Assembly: GCA_905221605.1 (NCBI GenBank)
Contig: CAJNDS010002537.1
Location: forward strand, 62,001 to 126,000
Length of the DNA: 64,000 nt
Direction: 5' to 3'
DNA from: Symbiodinium natans
Lineage: Eukaryota; Sar; Dinophyceae; Suessiales; Symbiodiniaceae
Shown: one piece after another, positions 11,089 to 21,719 of the stretch
Position numbering within the stretch: the stretch's first letter is position 1
Layout: the number at the start of each line of letters is the position of its first letter
Notes under the pieces: model-generated
The model's input: only the letters and a program-made list of their open reading frames with translations
Databases searched by the model: none
What the model was told of the DNA's origin: nothing
Program-made: the position numbers and the translations under genes

Positions 11089-12631
11089 CTGTCGCCACAT
11101 AGCCGGCATAAACCCCAGTTGCAGTGCGCGTGAAGTTCAGCTGCAAAGCCATCACCAGCTTAGCGACTGTCAAATCGCTCGCTCCGACAAGCACGGCGAA
11201 GAGCGCAGCATATCCAGAACGCTGAATGAGGTCTCCGGACTGGGTCTCATTCAACGGACACTTGTCATCAAAGTCTGCATATGTCAGCTCCGCAATCAGC
11301 TGATGCTGGTTGTTGTACACGCTCCTCTGCCACTGCGAACTGCAGTCTGTGCGTGGCTGCAACGAGTCCGGAGTCGGCCCCAGGTCCACGAAATAGTGTG
11401 GCACGGAGGCAATGCCGTGAAAATGGCTCGGAAGAAAGGCCGTGCTCACCGACAACTGGAAACTCCCGACAAGGTTTCTCACAATAGTCAAATCTGGCGG
11501 AGGGAGGGCTTGGATCCAAGGTCCAAGAAGAGGGGCACAGGATGTGCTGCCCGCATTCGAATAGGTGTCCTCCTCGCAGGCCAGGCAGTCGTCTATGTCC
11601 GTCTCCAGGTTTGCATCGTACTTGCCGGCGGGACACTCGGAGCAGCCGGTTCCATTGAAGACCTGCCCAGGTGTGCAAAGCGCGCGGATCGCGAGCTGCA
11701 CTTTCCAAGTGTCATCCACCTCAGCTCCTCCCACATCTCCACAGCAGATCACAAAGGTACCTGGAGCAAGCAATACAGCGCTTGCACTGTGGCGGGCCGG
11801 AGGAGCATCCAACGCACCATCGTGTAAAGTCCTCCATTGGTGAGTCCCCACATCAAACTGGTACAACGACCCTGAATCCTGGTTACTCGCAAGCTCACCA
11901 CCATAGATGATCAGCTGGTCCTCAAGTTCATCGTAAGCCATGTTGACCTGGATCCGAGCCAAGGGAGCACCTGGACCGGATAGCTGGCTCCAAGTGTTAC
12001 TTGCGAACGAATAGCTCCACAGATCGTTGAAAAGCACGTGCCCGCAAGTCCCAAGCTGACGGCCGCCGAAAATAAACATGAGACCACGGCGTTTGGACAC
12101 GGCGCTGCCATGACCATAGCGCAGATCGGGACCATCCGTGGATGGCAGCATTTCTTCCCACGCCAAGCTGGTCAAATCCAGGGACCACAGCTCTCTTGAT
12201 CTACTGCAGGTGGAGTGTCTAAGCTGAAATCCTCCGAACATGAAGATTGCACTCTGATCAGGTGCAACTTCCATGCTATGGCCGTATCGAGGTATTGGGT
12301 TCACGTCGTTCTGAGTGCTGAAGGCCACTTGTGCCCATACCCGCGTAGCGGGATTAAAGTGCCACATGTCTGAAAGATATGTCCCGGTGGTGCCGGAAAC
12401 ATGATAGCCCCCATAGATGAATAGGTCCTTCCCTACAGATGTAGCCGCATGGCTGTGCCTTGATTGCGGCCTTAGCCCCGGAATAGATAGCACCTTCCAG
12501 CTCGAAGCTGCGAACTGCCACACATCCGACAAGGAGAGCCCTCCATCTTGCCCACCGAACAGCAATGAGCCATGGTATTCGACGTTGGTGAAGGTAGCAT
12601 CCTGCCGAACTCCTGGGCCTCCTCCGCCTAC
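11089..12631 (-). CDS. Kelch-repeat protein with Cys-rich (GCC2/GCC3-like) module, large exon
   Basis: One long minus-strand exon of about 514 codons. The acceptor is TTCAG before GTAGGC at 12631, and a GC donor is likely near 11089. Residues 1 to about 290 hold five or more Kelch blades, each with a GG turn and downstream Tyr/Trp: GSLLFGGQDGG, DLFIYGGYHV, AIFMFGGFQL, LMFIFGGRQL, QLIIYGGEL. They should form a beta-propeller. A Cys-rich segment follows (CTPGQVFNGTGCSECPAGKY, then CLACEEDTYSNAGSTSC), typical of extracellular GCC2/GCC3 or EGF-like modules. About 150 C-terminal residues have Cys pairs and N-glycosylation sequons. I infer a secreted or surface adhesion-type protein. No ATG or signal peptide lies in this exon, so 5' exons are missing; a 3' exon is also likely. 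Confidence 0.85.
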
Positions 12632-12639
12632 CTGAACAT

Positions 12640-13375
12640 TCTTGAACCAAGGGCTTCTGGCTTCAGATTTCGGGCTCAGGCTTCAGGGTATTTCGGTGTT
12701 GGGGCGTTGGTTGGAGTATTTCTCACTCTGCCTCGTTCCAGGACACCGACCCAGAAACAGGGGAGACAGCTGCAAGCCAAGCCAGCAAACTCATCCCTCC
12801 TGGTTTAAGGCTGAAGGATCAAGGGTCGAGGTTTAAGGGTTGAGGGCTGAAGCGTCAAGGGTCGAGGGTTTAGGGTTTAGGGCTGAAGGGCCAAGGGTGG
12901 AGGGTTTTGGGTTTAGACAAGAGCTTAAAGGGTTTTATGATTCACCGTCTCTCTCCGATGCCATTCTGATTCTGGGCCAGCTTCTCCTCGGAGAAACATG
13001 CCCCAAAATTCTCCAAACCCGAGATTCTTGACCATTAACCCCTGGTTGCCCTGCTGCCGGTTTTTTCAGGAATGCAAGTCGAGAAGCCGTAGCATCTAGG
13101 GCTCAGGCTATAGAGAACCTCCTTGAAAGTCAACTTACTTCTTTAGCGAGGGAACACGAGACCGCGATCGAGAAGTCATACCCTCCCCACACTGCAGAAG
13201 TAAATGGCTGCTTGGAACTAACAGCTTGAAGTTTGGGCTTTCTGCTGTCCTGCAGCAACTTGGACTCTCGCTTTGTGGCTCTGCGAGGTGGCTGGGCTGA
13301 GAGTGCTTCTGCTTGAGCCAAACGACGCAATGATGTTTTCCATCACCCGCATTCGCAGGACGTTGCTTTGGCGGT
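12640..13375. other. telomere-like tract upstream of the Kelch exon, no clear gene
   Basis: TTTAGGG/TTGAGGG-type repeat lies at about 12795-12915, on the acceptor side of the Kelch exon. The rest is unassigned. The sequence TTTGGCTCAAG, matching the end of the spliced leader, lies on the minus strand at 13322-13312. It is followed some 140 nt later by a short ATG frame starting MTSRSRSRVPS. Confidence 0.4.
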
Positions 13376-13379
13376 TTTG

Positions 13380-14340
13380 GGGTTTTGGGCCTGGGCTTTA
13401 GGGTTTATAATCTCGGCTGACGTCGCCAAGCACTCATCCAGATAGATGGCATATTCCACCTTTGCCGACAGGTTCTCAGGGTTCTCAGACACTGAGGTCT
13501 GTGAAAGGCAGGAACTTTTTTGCGACTCTTAGGGTGCCTCGAGTCATCCACCGCGGCCAATCACGAGAGATTACCTCCGATCTCGCCTGGGTCCAGGTCA
13601 TCGTCGATGAAGGACACATTGTTCGCCCGGGATACCGGCGGCGTCGCACGGTAAATGAAAGCCTTTTTTTCTAGAAGTTCAAGGATGCTCAGAGTCTCAG
13701 AAGTCTCAGAAGTCTCAGCGTTCATTTTGGCGTCTTCCACTTGATCCACCAGTTCGCTGTCGACAGCAATTGAAAGAGCTCCTGGCTTGGAGATCTCACC
13801 TCAACCTGGATGGCAAGGAAGGCAGGCGTCGTCTGCTCCACAAGCACGGACCTGGTGAAGACCGTGAAGTGGGTGAAATTGTCGCGTGGCGTGTTCCTTC
13901 GTGGTGTTCTGGCTTATGTATCCACCCAGCGTGGTTTCGGCACGTCTTCTGTGCCAACTCCTCTCGCAAGCGCAGCGTGCGCAAGTTGCACTTGTGCGGT
14001 GCTGTGCATGATGCGAAGCGTGCCGGTGACGCCAAACATGCAGCCGAACAGAATCAGGAAGATGTTGGCGAACTATGGCGAACTCGCTGATTACAGACTT
14101 GGCCACCAGTGGAAGAGACAAGACTTGCATGCTGCAGACCAGCGAGGCGAAGCCCAAAGCCTGGCCAAAGGCCTTCTTCAAGTCCTCCTGCCGATCCTGG
14201 TTCAGTTTGCAGAAAATTGTGGGAGGGTTTCTTTGGCATGTGCTTTGTCGAAGCTAGCTAGTTTCGGCTTGACGGCCCTGAGCAAAAGTTCCTGCCTCAG
14301 AGCATTGCCTCGCCGACTCTTCGGAAATGTTCTCGTAATT
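13380..14340 (-). pseudogene. membrane-protein pseudogene with small tandem duplications
   Basis: A protein-like minus-strand sequence can be followed from about 14330 to 13400. It has a charged helix (QDRQEDLKKAFGQ), a hydrophobic helix (ALGFASLVCSMQVLSLPLVA), a second helix (NIFLILFGCMFGVTGTLRIM), then soluble parts (FTRSVLVEQTTPAFLAIQVE, SIAVDSELVDQVEDAK, NVSFIDDDLDPGEIGG) and near 13460-13400 VEYAIYLDECLATSAEII. The frame is broken by a 10-bp-period duplication (14065-14084) inside the second helix, an in-frame TAA near 13918, and a 5-bp-period duplication near 13800. There are no convincing splice sites at these breaks, so I read it as a decayed, possibly retroposed gene. The family is not recognised. 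A 191-codon plus-strand frame overlaps it and is less protein-like. Confidence 0.55.
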
Positions 14341-14389
14341 CTCCTTTCGAACATGCCTGCTGCTGGGCAAGGCTACGACGGATGAAGAG

Positions 14390-15205
14390 GTACATCTTGG
14401 TCCCTCAAAGTGATGGACCTTGTACTGCGTAAATCACAAGGAATTCTCCAATGGCCTGAGGCCCCAAGGCAAGGATGCAACGAAGCCATGCCCACTGCAG
14501 TATTTGATTTTCGTGGACTACAACAAAAGGGTTGCCACTCTTGCGTGCTCAATCCTAGCACATACGACGAAAAACGATCACAATGCAAAACGAGATGTAG
14601 CGTCCTATGGCATATTCAAAACGATCATCAACCGCAATCAAGCATGATACACTCATAGCATGACAACATCTATGGTTGCATGCCAAGAGAGTGCTGTGGC
14701 GTGTAGAAATGTACTGTACTACAGATGGCAAGAGCAAGTTTGCTTGTCGTTTGAGCACTGGCCGCAGGCCGTGCAGTAATGTCCACCTTGCACACGGCAC
14801 AAAGGCAACAGCGCCACCATATCTGGCCAAACTTACAATCCCTAGAAAGCTCCAAGGACTCTTAGTTTAAAGCTTTTGGTGCCCGAACTTAAGGCCTTAT
14901 CATGTCAGGTTTTTGGGCTATTTTTTGAGCCTGAGGACATTGGTTGCTCGCGGAGTCGTTAGTTTCAGCACAACACGTCCACACAACTCTTCTGCAGCAC
15001 CCGATGTGGCTGCGGCGCACCCTCCTTTTTGACTCAAGATGCCAGCTCTTCATTTCAGCAAAAGGTGACTCTGCCGATGGCAACAAAGCACTTCTCACTG
15101 AGTTGCCCGCCAGAATCCTTTGCAGCCTTGACTGTGCTCCACAACACACAACCTCCCCCAAAGAACAGCGGCGACGATCTCTGCTTGCCCAGAGGTGAAG
15201 TCACT
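14390..15205. other. no supported gene
   Basis: Open frames on both strands, none with a recognisable domain. The sequence is ordinary in base composition. Confidence 0.4.
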
Positions 15206-15208
15206 CAA

Positions 15209-15296
15209 CCCTAAACCCTATAACCCTATAACCCTAAACCCTAAACCCTAAACCCTAAACCCTATAACCCTAAACCCTCAACCCTAAACCCCGCAA
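15209..15296. repeat. telomere-like tract (CCCTAAA)n with CCCTATAA variants
   Basis: About a dozen units of CCCTAAA/CCCTATAA on the plus strand. To its right, minus-strand sequence near 15355-15298 reads CESDTDCRIQLSWSSC, a possible small exon whose donor would abut this tract. Confidence 0.85.
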
Positions 15297-15299
15297 GGC

Positions 15300-16650
15300 T
15301 ACAAGATGACCAGCTAAGCTGAATTCGGCAGTCTGTGTCGCTCTCGCAGTTGAGAGGGGAAACACACACGAGCAGTGTGAGATAGGGGCTGGGGTCCCGT
15401 TTACGCTTGAACCACCCAATACTGGGGTTTGGGACCTATAGGGTTCAGCACGCCGCAGCAATATGTAACCATGGGACCCTTGCGCGGAGACTTCTTGCTG
15501 CTCTTCATCAACAAAGAGCTCCGAATTTTTGGTTGCCCACCATTGAACGGATGTTTTGTGCAGTGGCAACCTCTACATGAATTACAGCAGCAACCCTTTG
15601 GTTCCTGCAGACCGGAAGCAAGAAACTCCTTGTGAATCTCTTGCGTGGCATGATACTTTGAGCATCCTACCCGTGCGACGGAGGTGTGCGCGAAAACCTT
15701 TCCTCATGAAAGCGATCACTGGCGATCACGCTATTTGCTGAGCATCATCAGCAAATGACATTGGCATATATCCTCATATCCCGGGGTGCAAAGAAGCACC
15801 GCTCAGAAAAATCCGCATGAGCCTTGGCAAACGTCAACCGGTTTAGGGTTTAACGGTAGACTCCGCTCGGCTGGGCAAACAGGTAATACTTCACCACACT
15901 GCACACATGGACAACTCTGCCATGACTTGAAGCCAGCGCTCTGGAAAGGAGGGCAAACCGAGAAACGACCAACATTTACAAGCAATGAAGGTGTGGGTGA
16001 GCGCCATTCTCTGAAAGAAAGCGTGATGCGCTCTAAGCACTTGTAGTCGTCGCATGCGCCGACATAGACTGTGTGACATGTGAAGGATCTTTCGTAATGA
16101 TTGCGCTTGGCAGGGGGGAAATTGTTGGTGTTTTGGGTGCTGCTGGAGACGTACTTTTACACATAAACAACACATTATATAAATAAATATATGTATATAA
16201 ATATATAGACACACACACACACCTTTGAATGTAGACACAAACATGTACATACATGTATTTGTGTATGCATGAGATTTTGCTGGTTGCTGGCGCGAGGTTT
16301 GGTTCCCTGACATGATATGCTTAGAATTCAGATCTCGACATATTTCCGGGATTGCATCAAGTCAAGACATGTTTCACAAACATACATACCCTCTGGTCCG
16401 ATTCAACACGAACACAGCCACACACACATACTTTTTTGTTTGCATGTCCTTGTTTGCGTTCGTGCTTGTTTTTGTTGGTTTGTTTGCTTGTTTTTGTGTT
16501 TGTGTTTGTGTTTCTGTTCGTGTGTGTGTGTGCGCGTGTCTGCATGTTGTGTGTTGTGTGTTGTGTGTTGTGTGTGTGCGCGCGTTTCAACAACGCAAAC
16601 CATCTTGCAAAAAAAACAACAACATGAACTCCAAACGACCCCAACGCTCC
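15300..16650. other. intergenic DNA with AT and CA/GT microsatellites
   Basis: An (AT)n/(CA)n patch lies at about 16160-16260 and a GT/TTTGTG-rich tract at about 16430-16590. No gene is supported. The long frames here are repeat translations. Confidence 0.5.
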
Positions 16651-17084
16651 CGACACCCTACATTCAGCCCCGGCCAGTTCAGCTTGGCAGCAGAATCCCT
16701 TGGGGTCACCCACGCCCTCAAGCTTGACCTCGGCCAGGCCGGCCGCCTCCTGCAGAGCAGAAAAGGCAGAAATGATCTGGATGGGCTGTGCCCACTTATA
16801 ACTGTATTTGTGAACCACTTAGAAGGCCCTTCATTGCCCTAATATGGTTATAAATGATTGGGTGAGAAGTGCAGGTACTATGTGGTTAGCAAGTACCATG
16901 AACCTCCAAGCAGTGCTCCCAAAATACCTGGCAACCGAAGAGCTTCACCTTTGCCTCGCACTGCGCCGAAGGAATCTGAACTCAACTCCCCCCCCGTTCT
17001 CCACGAACTTCAGCTTAACTTAGAAGGCGCAAGCCAGCGCCTTTAACTAAGTACTGTTGAAAAAAGGCAGCTCTGTGGAAAACA

Positions 17085-17800
17085 TGGCTCCATCTTCTTC
17101 AGGTCTTCAATCTCAGTCCACTCAGTCTTGCCGTCGTCGTATTTCCTCAAGTTCTGGTAGCAGACAGAGCACTTATTCTGTAACGCATCTGGCAGGTGCA
17201 TGGATTCGATTCCGCTGCAGCAAAAAGCCTGGCATGCTCACATGTAGCTTATTCTAATTCTGCCTATGAGGCGGGCCTGCCCAGACTGCGCCATGCAAGA
17301 TGACTCAGTACTTGTATGTGAGGCCGTATAGACATACGGAAGCAAGGGGGGGTGCGAGCTCCAGTCTTTGGGTTAAGGGCTTCGAGGAGGTTGTAGAGAG
17401 GAAGGAGGTTTGCAAGAGTTCAGGTGCTATGGGCCACAAGGCTGCTCTCACCTTCTGCACATAAAGCTGTTCAAAGTACTCCACCAAGCGAATTGCAGGG
17501 GGTCCCCATGAAGCCTCATAATAGGGCCCAAACTTCCGTGCATCTTCCGCGCGAGAGGTGTGCAACGATGGGTCCCCCCCTTCCCGCCCGCCCATGGACT
17601 TGCACAGAGAGGACTTCGAGAACAGGGGGCTTAGAACAACTCCGAAACCCCAAGCCCTACCTAGGTTTCATTGGTTTGGGGGGCACAGGTCGAGGTTTCT
17701 GAGCCGAGTCTTTACGTTGAACCGTCAAAGCCAAGCTTCACCAGCACATCGGTCGTTGTGTGCTGTAGGACATGACCACTCTGCCCTCGGCGAAGGTTAG
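17085..17800 (-). CDS. paralogous exon pair (NLRRGQSG and KYDDGKTEW types), partial gene
   Basis: Two minus-strand exons match exons of the adjacent gene at 18.4-18.8 kb. Near 17810-17735 the frame reads EVTNLRRGQSGHVLQHTTTD then VLVKLG. Near 17165-17085 it reads NLRKYDDGKTEWTEIEDLKK. The peptides look like a small beta-barrel domain (Tudor/SH3-like) split over two exons; that fold is inference. Further minus-strand frame at 16790-16660 (LAEVKLEGVGDPKGFCCQAE) may be a downstream exon. No stop-bearing terminal exon was found. Most likely a third, partial copy of a tandemly duplicated unit of about 1 kb. Confidence 0.5.
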
Positions 17801-17952
17801 TAACCTCAGCTTTTTTGCTTCGAGCGGCTTACGATTTGCAACCCATGTTACAAGCACTCAACCCAAAGATTGCGAAACCTTTGTCACCCCTCTGGGCTAC
17901 ACATGAAAGAACATCTCCAGCAAGGCAGCATGCCTCTCTTTGGGCCTGAGCT

Positions 17953-18765
17953 TCACGCAGCCATTCCCTTGCTCACATCGATGACGTCAGCCTCCTTCTC
18001 ACGGCTGACTCCCGAAAGCAAAGCGCCATCTCTGGAGCAGAGCCAAACACACCTTATAAACCCTGAACCCTGAACCCTGAACCCTAAACCCTAAACCCTA
18101 AACCCTAAAGCCTAAAGCCTAAACCCTAAACCCTAAACCCTACAGCCTAAACCCTAAAGCCTAAACAACTCCTGCCTAAACAACTCCTCATGCGGATGTG
18201 TATGTCTCAATGCTTCGGGCTCTTCGGCGGCCTCTGCTTTCTTCTCTTCCGCCTGGACCAGCAGCGACTCGAGGGTGCAGGAACCAGCTCTAAGCAGCTT
18301 TCAACATGCTCCCCCCCTTATACCAACAGTCCCTCAGAGGGAGCATAGTGCCCCCTCTTTTCGTCCCAAACAAGGACTACAGTCCTTAAGAGGGAGTATA
18401 GTACCCCCTGTTATAGTCCCAAATAAGGACTGTGAGTATAAGGGGGAACATCCCAAAATATTGTAGGCAAACAAGGCTCCATCTTCTTCAGGTCTTCAAT
18501 GTCAGTCCACTCAGTCTTGCCGTCGTCGTATTTCCTCAAGCATGTGGCGAACTCGGGCGCAGGGGGGGGGGGGGGGGGGTTTGGCATGTTTCTTCGGAGA
18601 CTTCTCCCCAAGAAAGGGGTTTGAGATGCACCTGCTGAGTTTGCCGAGCTTCACCAGCACATCGGTCGTGGTGTGCTGCATGACCTGACCACTCTGCCCT
18701 CGCCGCAGGTTTGTGACCTGAGTCGGTGTGCCGATGATTACCTTCACCTTGGGTTTCTGCTGCAT
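17953..18765 (-). CDS. four-exon member of tandem exon family (ends VSKGMAA)
   Basis: The order on the minus strand is as follows. From 18765, ATG then QQKPKVKVIIGTPTQVTNL and RRGQSGQVMQHTTTDVLVKL. Near 18560-18470, RKYDDGKTEWTDIEDLKKM. Near 18290-18190, an acidic exon (QAEEKKAEAAEEPEALRH). Near 18016-17953, SREKEADVIDVSKGMAA and stop. The intron before the last exon is telomere-like repeat (about 18056-18165), and another tract lies just upstream of the first exon (18776-18807). Exon limits are approximate, and a poly-G run of 18 or more at 18557-18574 interrupts the second intron. I infer a small cytoplasmic protein with a split beta-barrel domain; function unknown. The terminal and acidic exons have clear counterparts in the neighbouring gene at 19.0-19.6 kb. 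Confidence 0.55.
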
Positions 18766-19005
18766 GATCTGAGGGGTTTAGGGTTTAGGGCTTAGGGCTT
18801 AGGGTTTGTATGGCCGTCCACCCACTCTGCCCCCAACGTATGACATGGGGGTTTACGAAAATCGGGTGCCCCGAAAAGTAGTAGGATTCCCTTCTCATAA
18901 GGACCCCAAAAGGTACCCCAATTTTCGGAAACCACCACATTTAGGAAGACTGCCAGAGGCCAGACCCCGCAAGAAACAGCGTAGCGGCACATTGGCCCCT
19001 GAGCT

Positions 19006-19562
19006 TCAGGCAGCCATTCCCTTCTTGACATCAATGACTTCATCACCACCTTCCTTCTCAGAAACGACTCATGAATCCAGCAGGAAGGATGCCATATCCG
19101 TGGAGCAGCCACACCACGCAAAACACGCCAAGCACATGATCCCGGAAATTGGGGCATTGAGACATGCATTGCAATGCTTCGGTTCGGCCTCCTGCGCTGC
19201 TGGCTCCGGCTTCTTGTCTTCCACCTGGCACCACCCGCAACGACTCAGGGGAAGTAGAAAAAAATGTCGCGACGCTGTGACTCGAGGAAGAAAGAAGTGA
19301 CCGCCGAAAACGATGCATTAAGCCCCGCAGTGGGCCTAGAAGCCCATTAGAAGCTTAAACCCTACACCCTAAGCTCTAAACCCTAAACCCTAAACCCTAA
19401 CCCTAAACCCTAAACCCTAAGCCCTAAACCCTAAACCCTAAACCCTAAACCCTAAACTCCGCCGGCCTTCGGCTCCGCCTTTGCCTCCACCTTGGGCTCC
19501 GCCTTCGCCTCCTTTGGCTGGGTCGTGGCGGCCGTGGCGGGGGTCGAGGAGCTGCAGCCCAT
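19006..19562 (-). CDS. putative N-myristoylated acidic protein (starts MGCSSS)
   Basis: The first exon begins with ATG at 19562, preceded by CCCCCCAG and CCCTAAA repeat. It reads MGCSSSTPATAATTQPKEAK and then a KAEPK-rich stretch before a likely GA donor near 19460, where TTTAGGG (sense) begins. Gly2-Cys3-Ser is a classic context for N-myristoylation plus palmitoylation, suggesting membrane anchoring. A second exon near 19220-19160 reads VEDKKPEPAAQEAEPKH, and a terminal exon near 19072-19006 reads VSEKEGGDEVIDVKKGMAA before TGA. The last exon is paralogous to that of the gene at 17.95 kb. Internal junctions are approximate. The lysine/glutamate/alanine repeats could form a helix. Function unknown. 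Confidence 0.6.
19361..19457. repeat. telomere-like tract (CCCTAAA)n, donor side of the MGCSSS exon
   Basis: A near-perfect tract on the plus strand. It reads TTTAGGG on the sense strand of the minus-strand gene and begins at the exon's donor. Confidence 0.9.
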
Positions 19563-19566
19563 CCTG

Positions 19567-19672
19567 GGGGGTTTAGGGTTTAAGGTTTAGGGTTTAGGGT
19601 TGAGGGTTGAGGGTTTAGGGCCAAGTTCTGGGTTTAGGGTTTGGTGCTTAGGGTTTAGGGTTTAGGTTTTAA
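19567..19672. repeat. telomere-like tract (TTTAGGG)n, acceptor side of the MGCSSS exon
   Basis: Near-perfect in parts, with TTGAGGG variants. It reads CCCTAAA on the gene's sense strand and ends 5 nt before the start codon region. Confidence 0.9.
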
Positions 19673-19679
19673 GAACCCT

Positions 19680-21700
19680 CTAAGGAACCCCTTTAAGGCA
19701 CCCAGTAAGGACCTGAGGAAGCCTTAAAGACACTTTGCCAGGAAAACTTGGGGGGCGGCGGGTTATTAAAGACATACTGGTGAGCCTTGAACTCAAGAAG
19801 CCTCGATCTTGACCCTAAAAAAACAAGTAGTCATAACAGCAACCAGCGACCAAGAACTAACTAAGAGATGGCACTGGCAATTGAACGAACTCGCTGATCA
19901 AGCATACTCAACTTCAGTTCGCAACCAGTGTTGTAGTCATCGACCCATCTTGCAACGAAGTAGCTTGTGGCAGAGGAACTTTCGCAAAGTTTCGTGGCAA
20001 AGTTGATGCTGAGACAGCTGCTGAGGGGGTCTCTAAAACTGTGGGGGCTTAGGGCCTCTGAGGCCTTCAGGCGAGCCTCCGGAAAACTCTAGGAGATTGG
20101 CAATTCGGGCTGTCGATGCTCAGAGCTCAGATGACTTCAGAGGCAAATCGACAGAATCCTCACCATGACGCCTCCGAATGTGCCCGGAAGCTTCCGGGGC
20201 AGTTCTCTGCATCAATGTTCTGTCAGCTATACAGGCACACACAGCGTGCACGCGTGGGTGCGAGTGTCTGCAAAGGCTCGACCCCCCCCCCCTGCCCGCC
20301 CCCCTCCAGAATGGACGACCAACGCACCACCCGAGCCCGAACCCCAAAGGCCCGAAACTCAACACAGACCATGTTGAACCGTTGCACCCAAGGACCCACC
20401 CTCCCTCTCTAATCTTTTTGATCTTCTTTTCTTCTGCGCCGAGCTGGCCGCGTTTCAGACGTGAACTTTGAGCCTACAGCACAAAGTGGTCGGGCAGTTT
20501 TGCGTGTTCTGCGCTGTGAGGCAGAAAGAAAATGCAGCTGCATTTGCAAACTCCTCCGGTTGGAAACATAGAGGTGACATTCAAACGCGCGAAAACTTCT
20601 GAGGTGTTCCACTGCTCATTGGCAAGGATCGTGGAGACTCACAATACGACGCTATTATGTACAGGCTTCTCTATATAGGGTACAAAAGCTGGCCAACGCA
20701 GATAAGGCTTGATGTACAGACTCGTCTGTTCACTTTCTGTTCACAGGAGGCATGGACTTGACATTCAAATGCGTGGCAACATCTGCGGTGTGCCACTTGC
20801 TGATGTTCTGGCCTTCTTCACACAGGGCCAGCTAAAACATTTCAGTAAGAGAAGACTGTTCTGGCCTTCTTCACACAGGGCCAGCTAAAACATTTCAGTA
20901 AGAGAAGACAGACGGCCAGAATATGAGTTGACTGAATCCGTGCTTCACTTTGCTTGTATCCTTTGACTCTGAAGGGCCTGGCCGTGCTTACCATCGCTGC
21001 ACTTCAGCCGTGGCTTTCAAGGTTGGGGGTTGTTTTGGGGGCTGTGGGAACAGAACAACAGGAAACACATGCCAGTGTTTCAGGAAGACAAGAAGTATGA
21101 CAAGCATAACTTCCAGAACAGGGTGTGAGCCTGGTATGTAGAAACTAGTATTTCTGGTTTAGGGCTGGGTTCCGGTGCTCGCGAGATCACGAAACACAGT
21201 ATCGACGTCGATGACGACAGCTCTAGTACTTCAGTGAAGGATCTTCGTGGTTCAAGCATTGGGGATTCAAAGGTGGGGTTTGGACGGGCTTGGGGATGTT
21301 TTGGGCTTGGGGTCGCGGTAGAGATGGGGTCCGAAGGCTTGGTGGGTTTAAGGTTTAGGGTTTAGGGCCTCTTTCGGGTTTAGGTGAAACAGACACAGGT
21401 CAAGCCTCGCCGGCCCCTTCGCGAGCAAAAGCAAGTCTGGACAGCCCAGGGGCCTCCGCTGGCTAAAGGCAATCAGAAATAGGGGTACCTCTTTGAGTTT
21501 TTTTTACAGGATTGTCTAGTATCTTGGGGTATATAAGGGGACCCCTATATTTCGAAAATTGCAAACCAGGTTGTAGGGTCTAGGGCGTCTAGGGTTGGGT
21601 ATTCTTTTTTGTCTCTCAAGACAGCGCAGGCACTGATGAAAGTCATCTAAGACCCGCATCAGTTCCCTCGTCCGTGTCTCTGCCTGTTTAACTATCCCAC
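19680..21700. other. no supported gene; one tandem duplication
   Basis: A perfect or near-perfect 53-bp tandem duplication lies at 20804-20909. A telomere-like fragment is at about 21340-21380 and a poly-C run at 20282-20291. Open frames exist but show no motif. Confidence 0.45.
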
Positions 21701-21719
21701 TGAAAATACGTTCACACTA

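Noticed and set aside
15209..15296. telomere-like tract as a true chromosome end
   Set aside because: It is internal, short, and one of many tracts in both orientations within gene introns.
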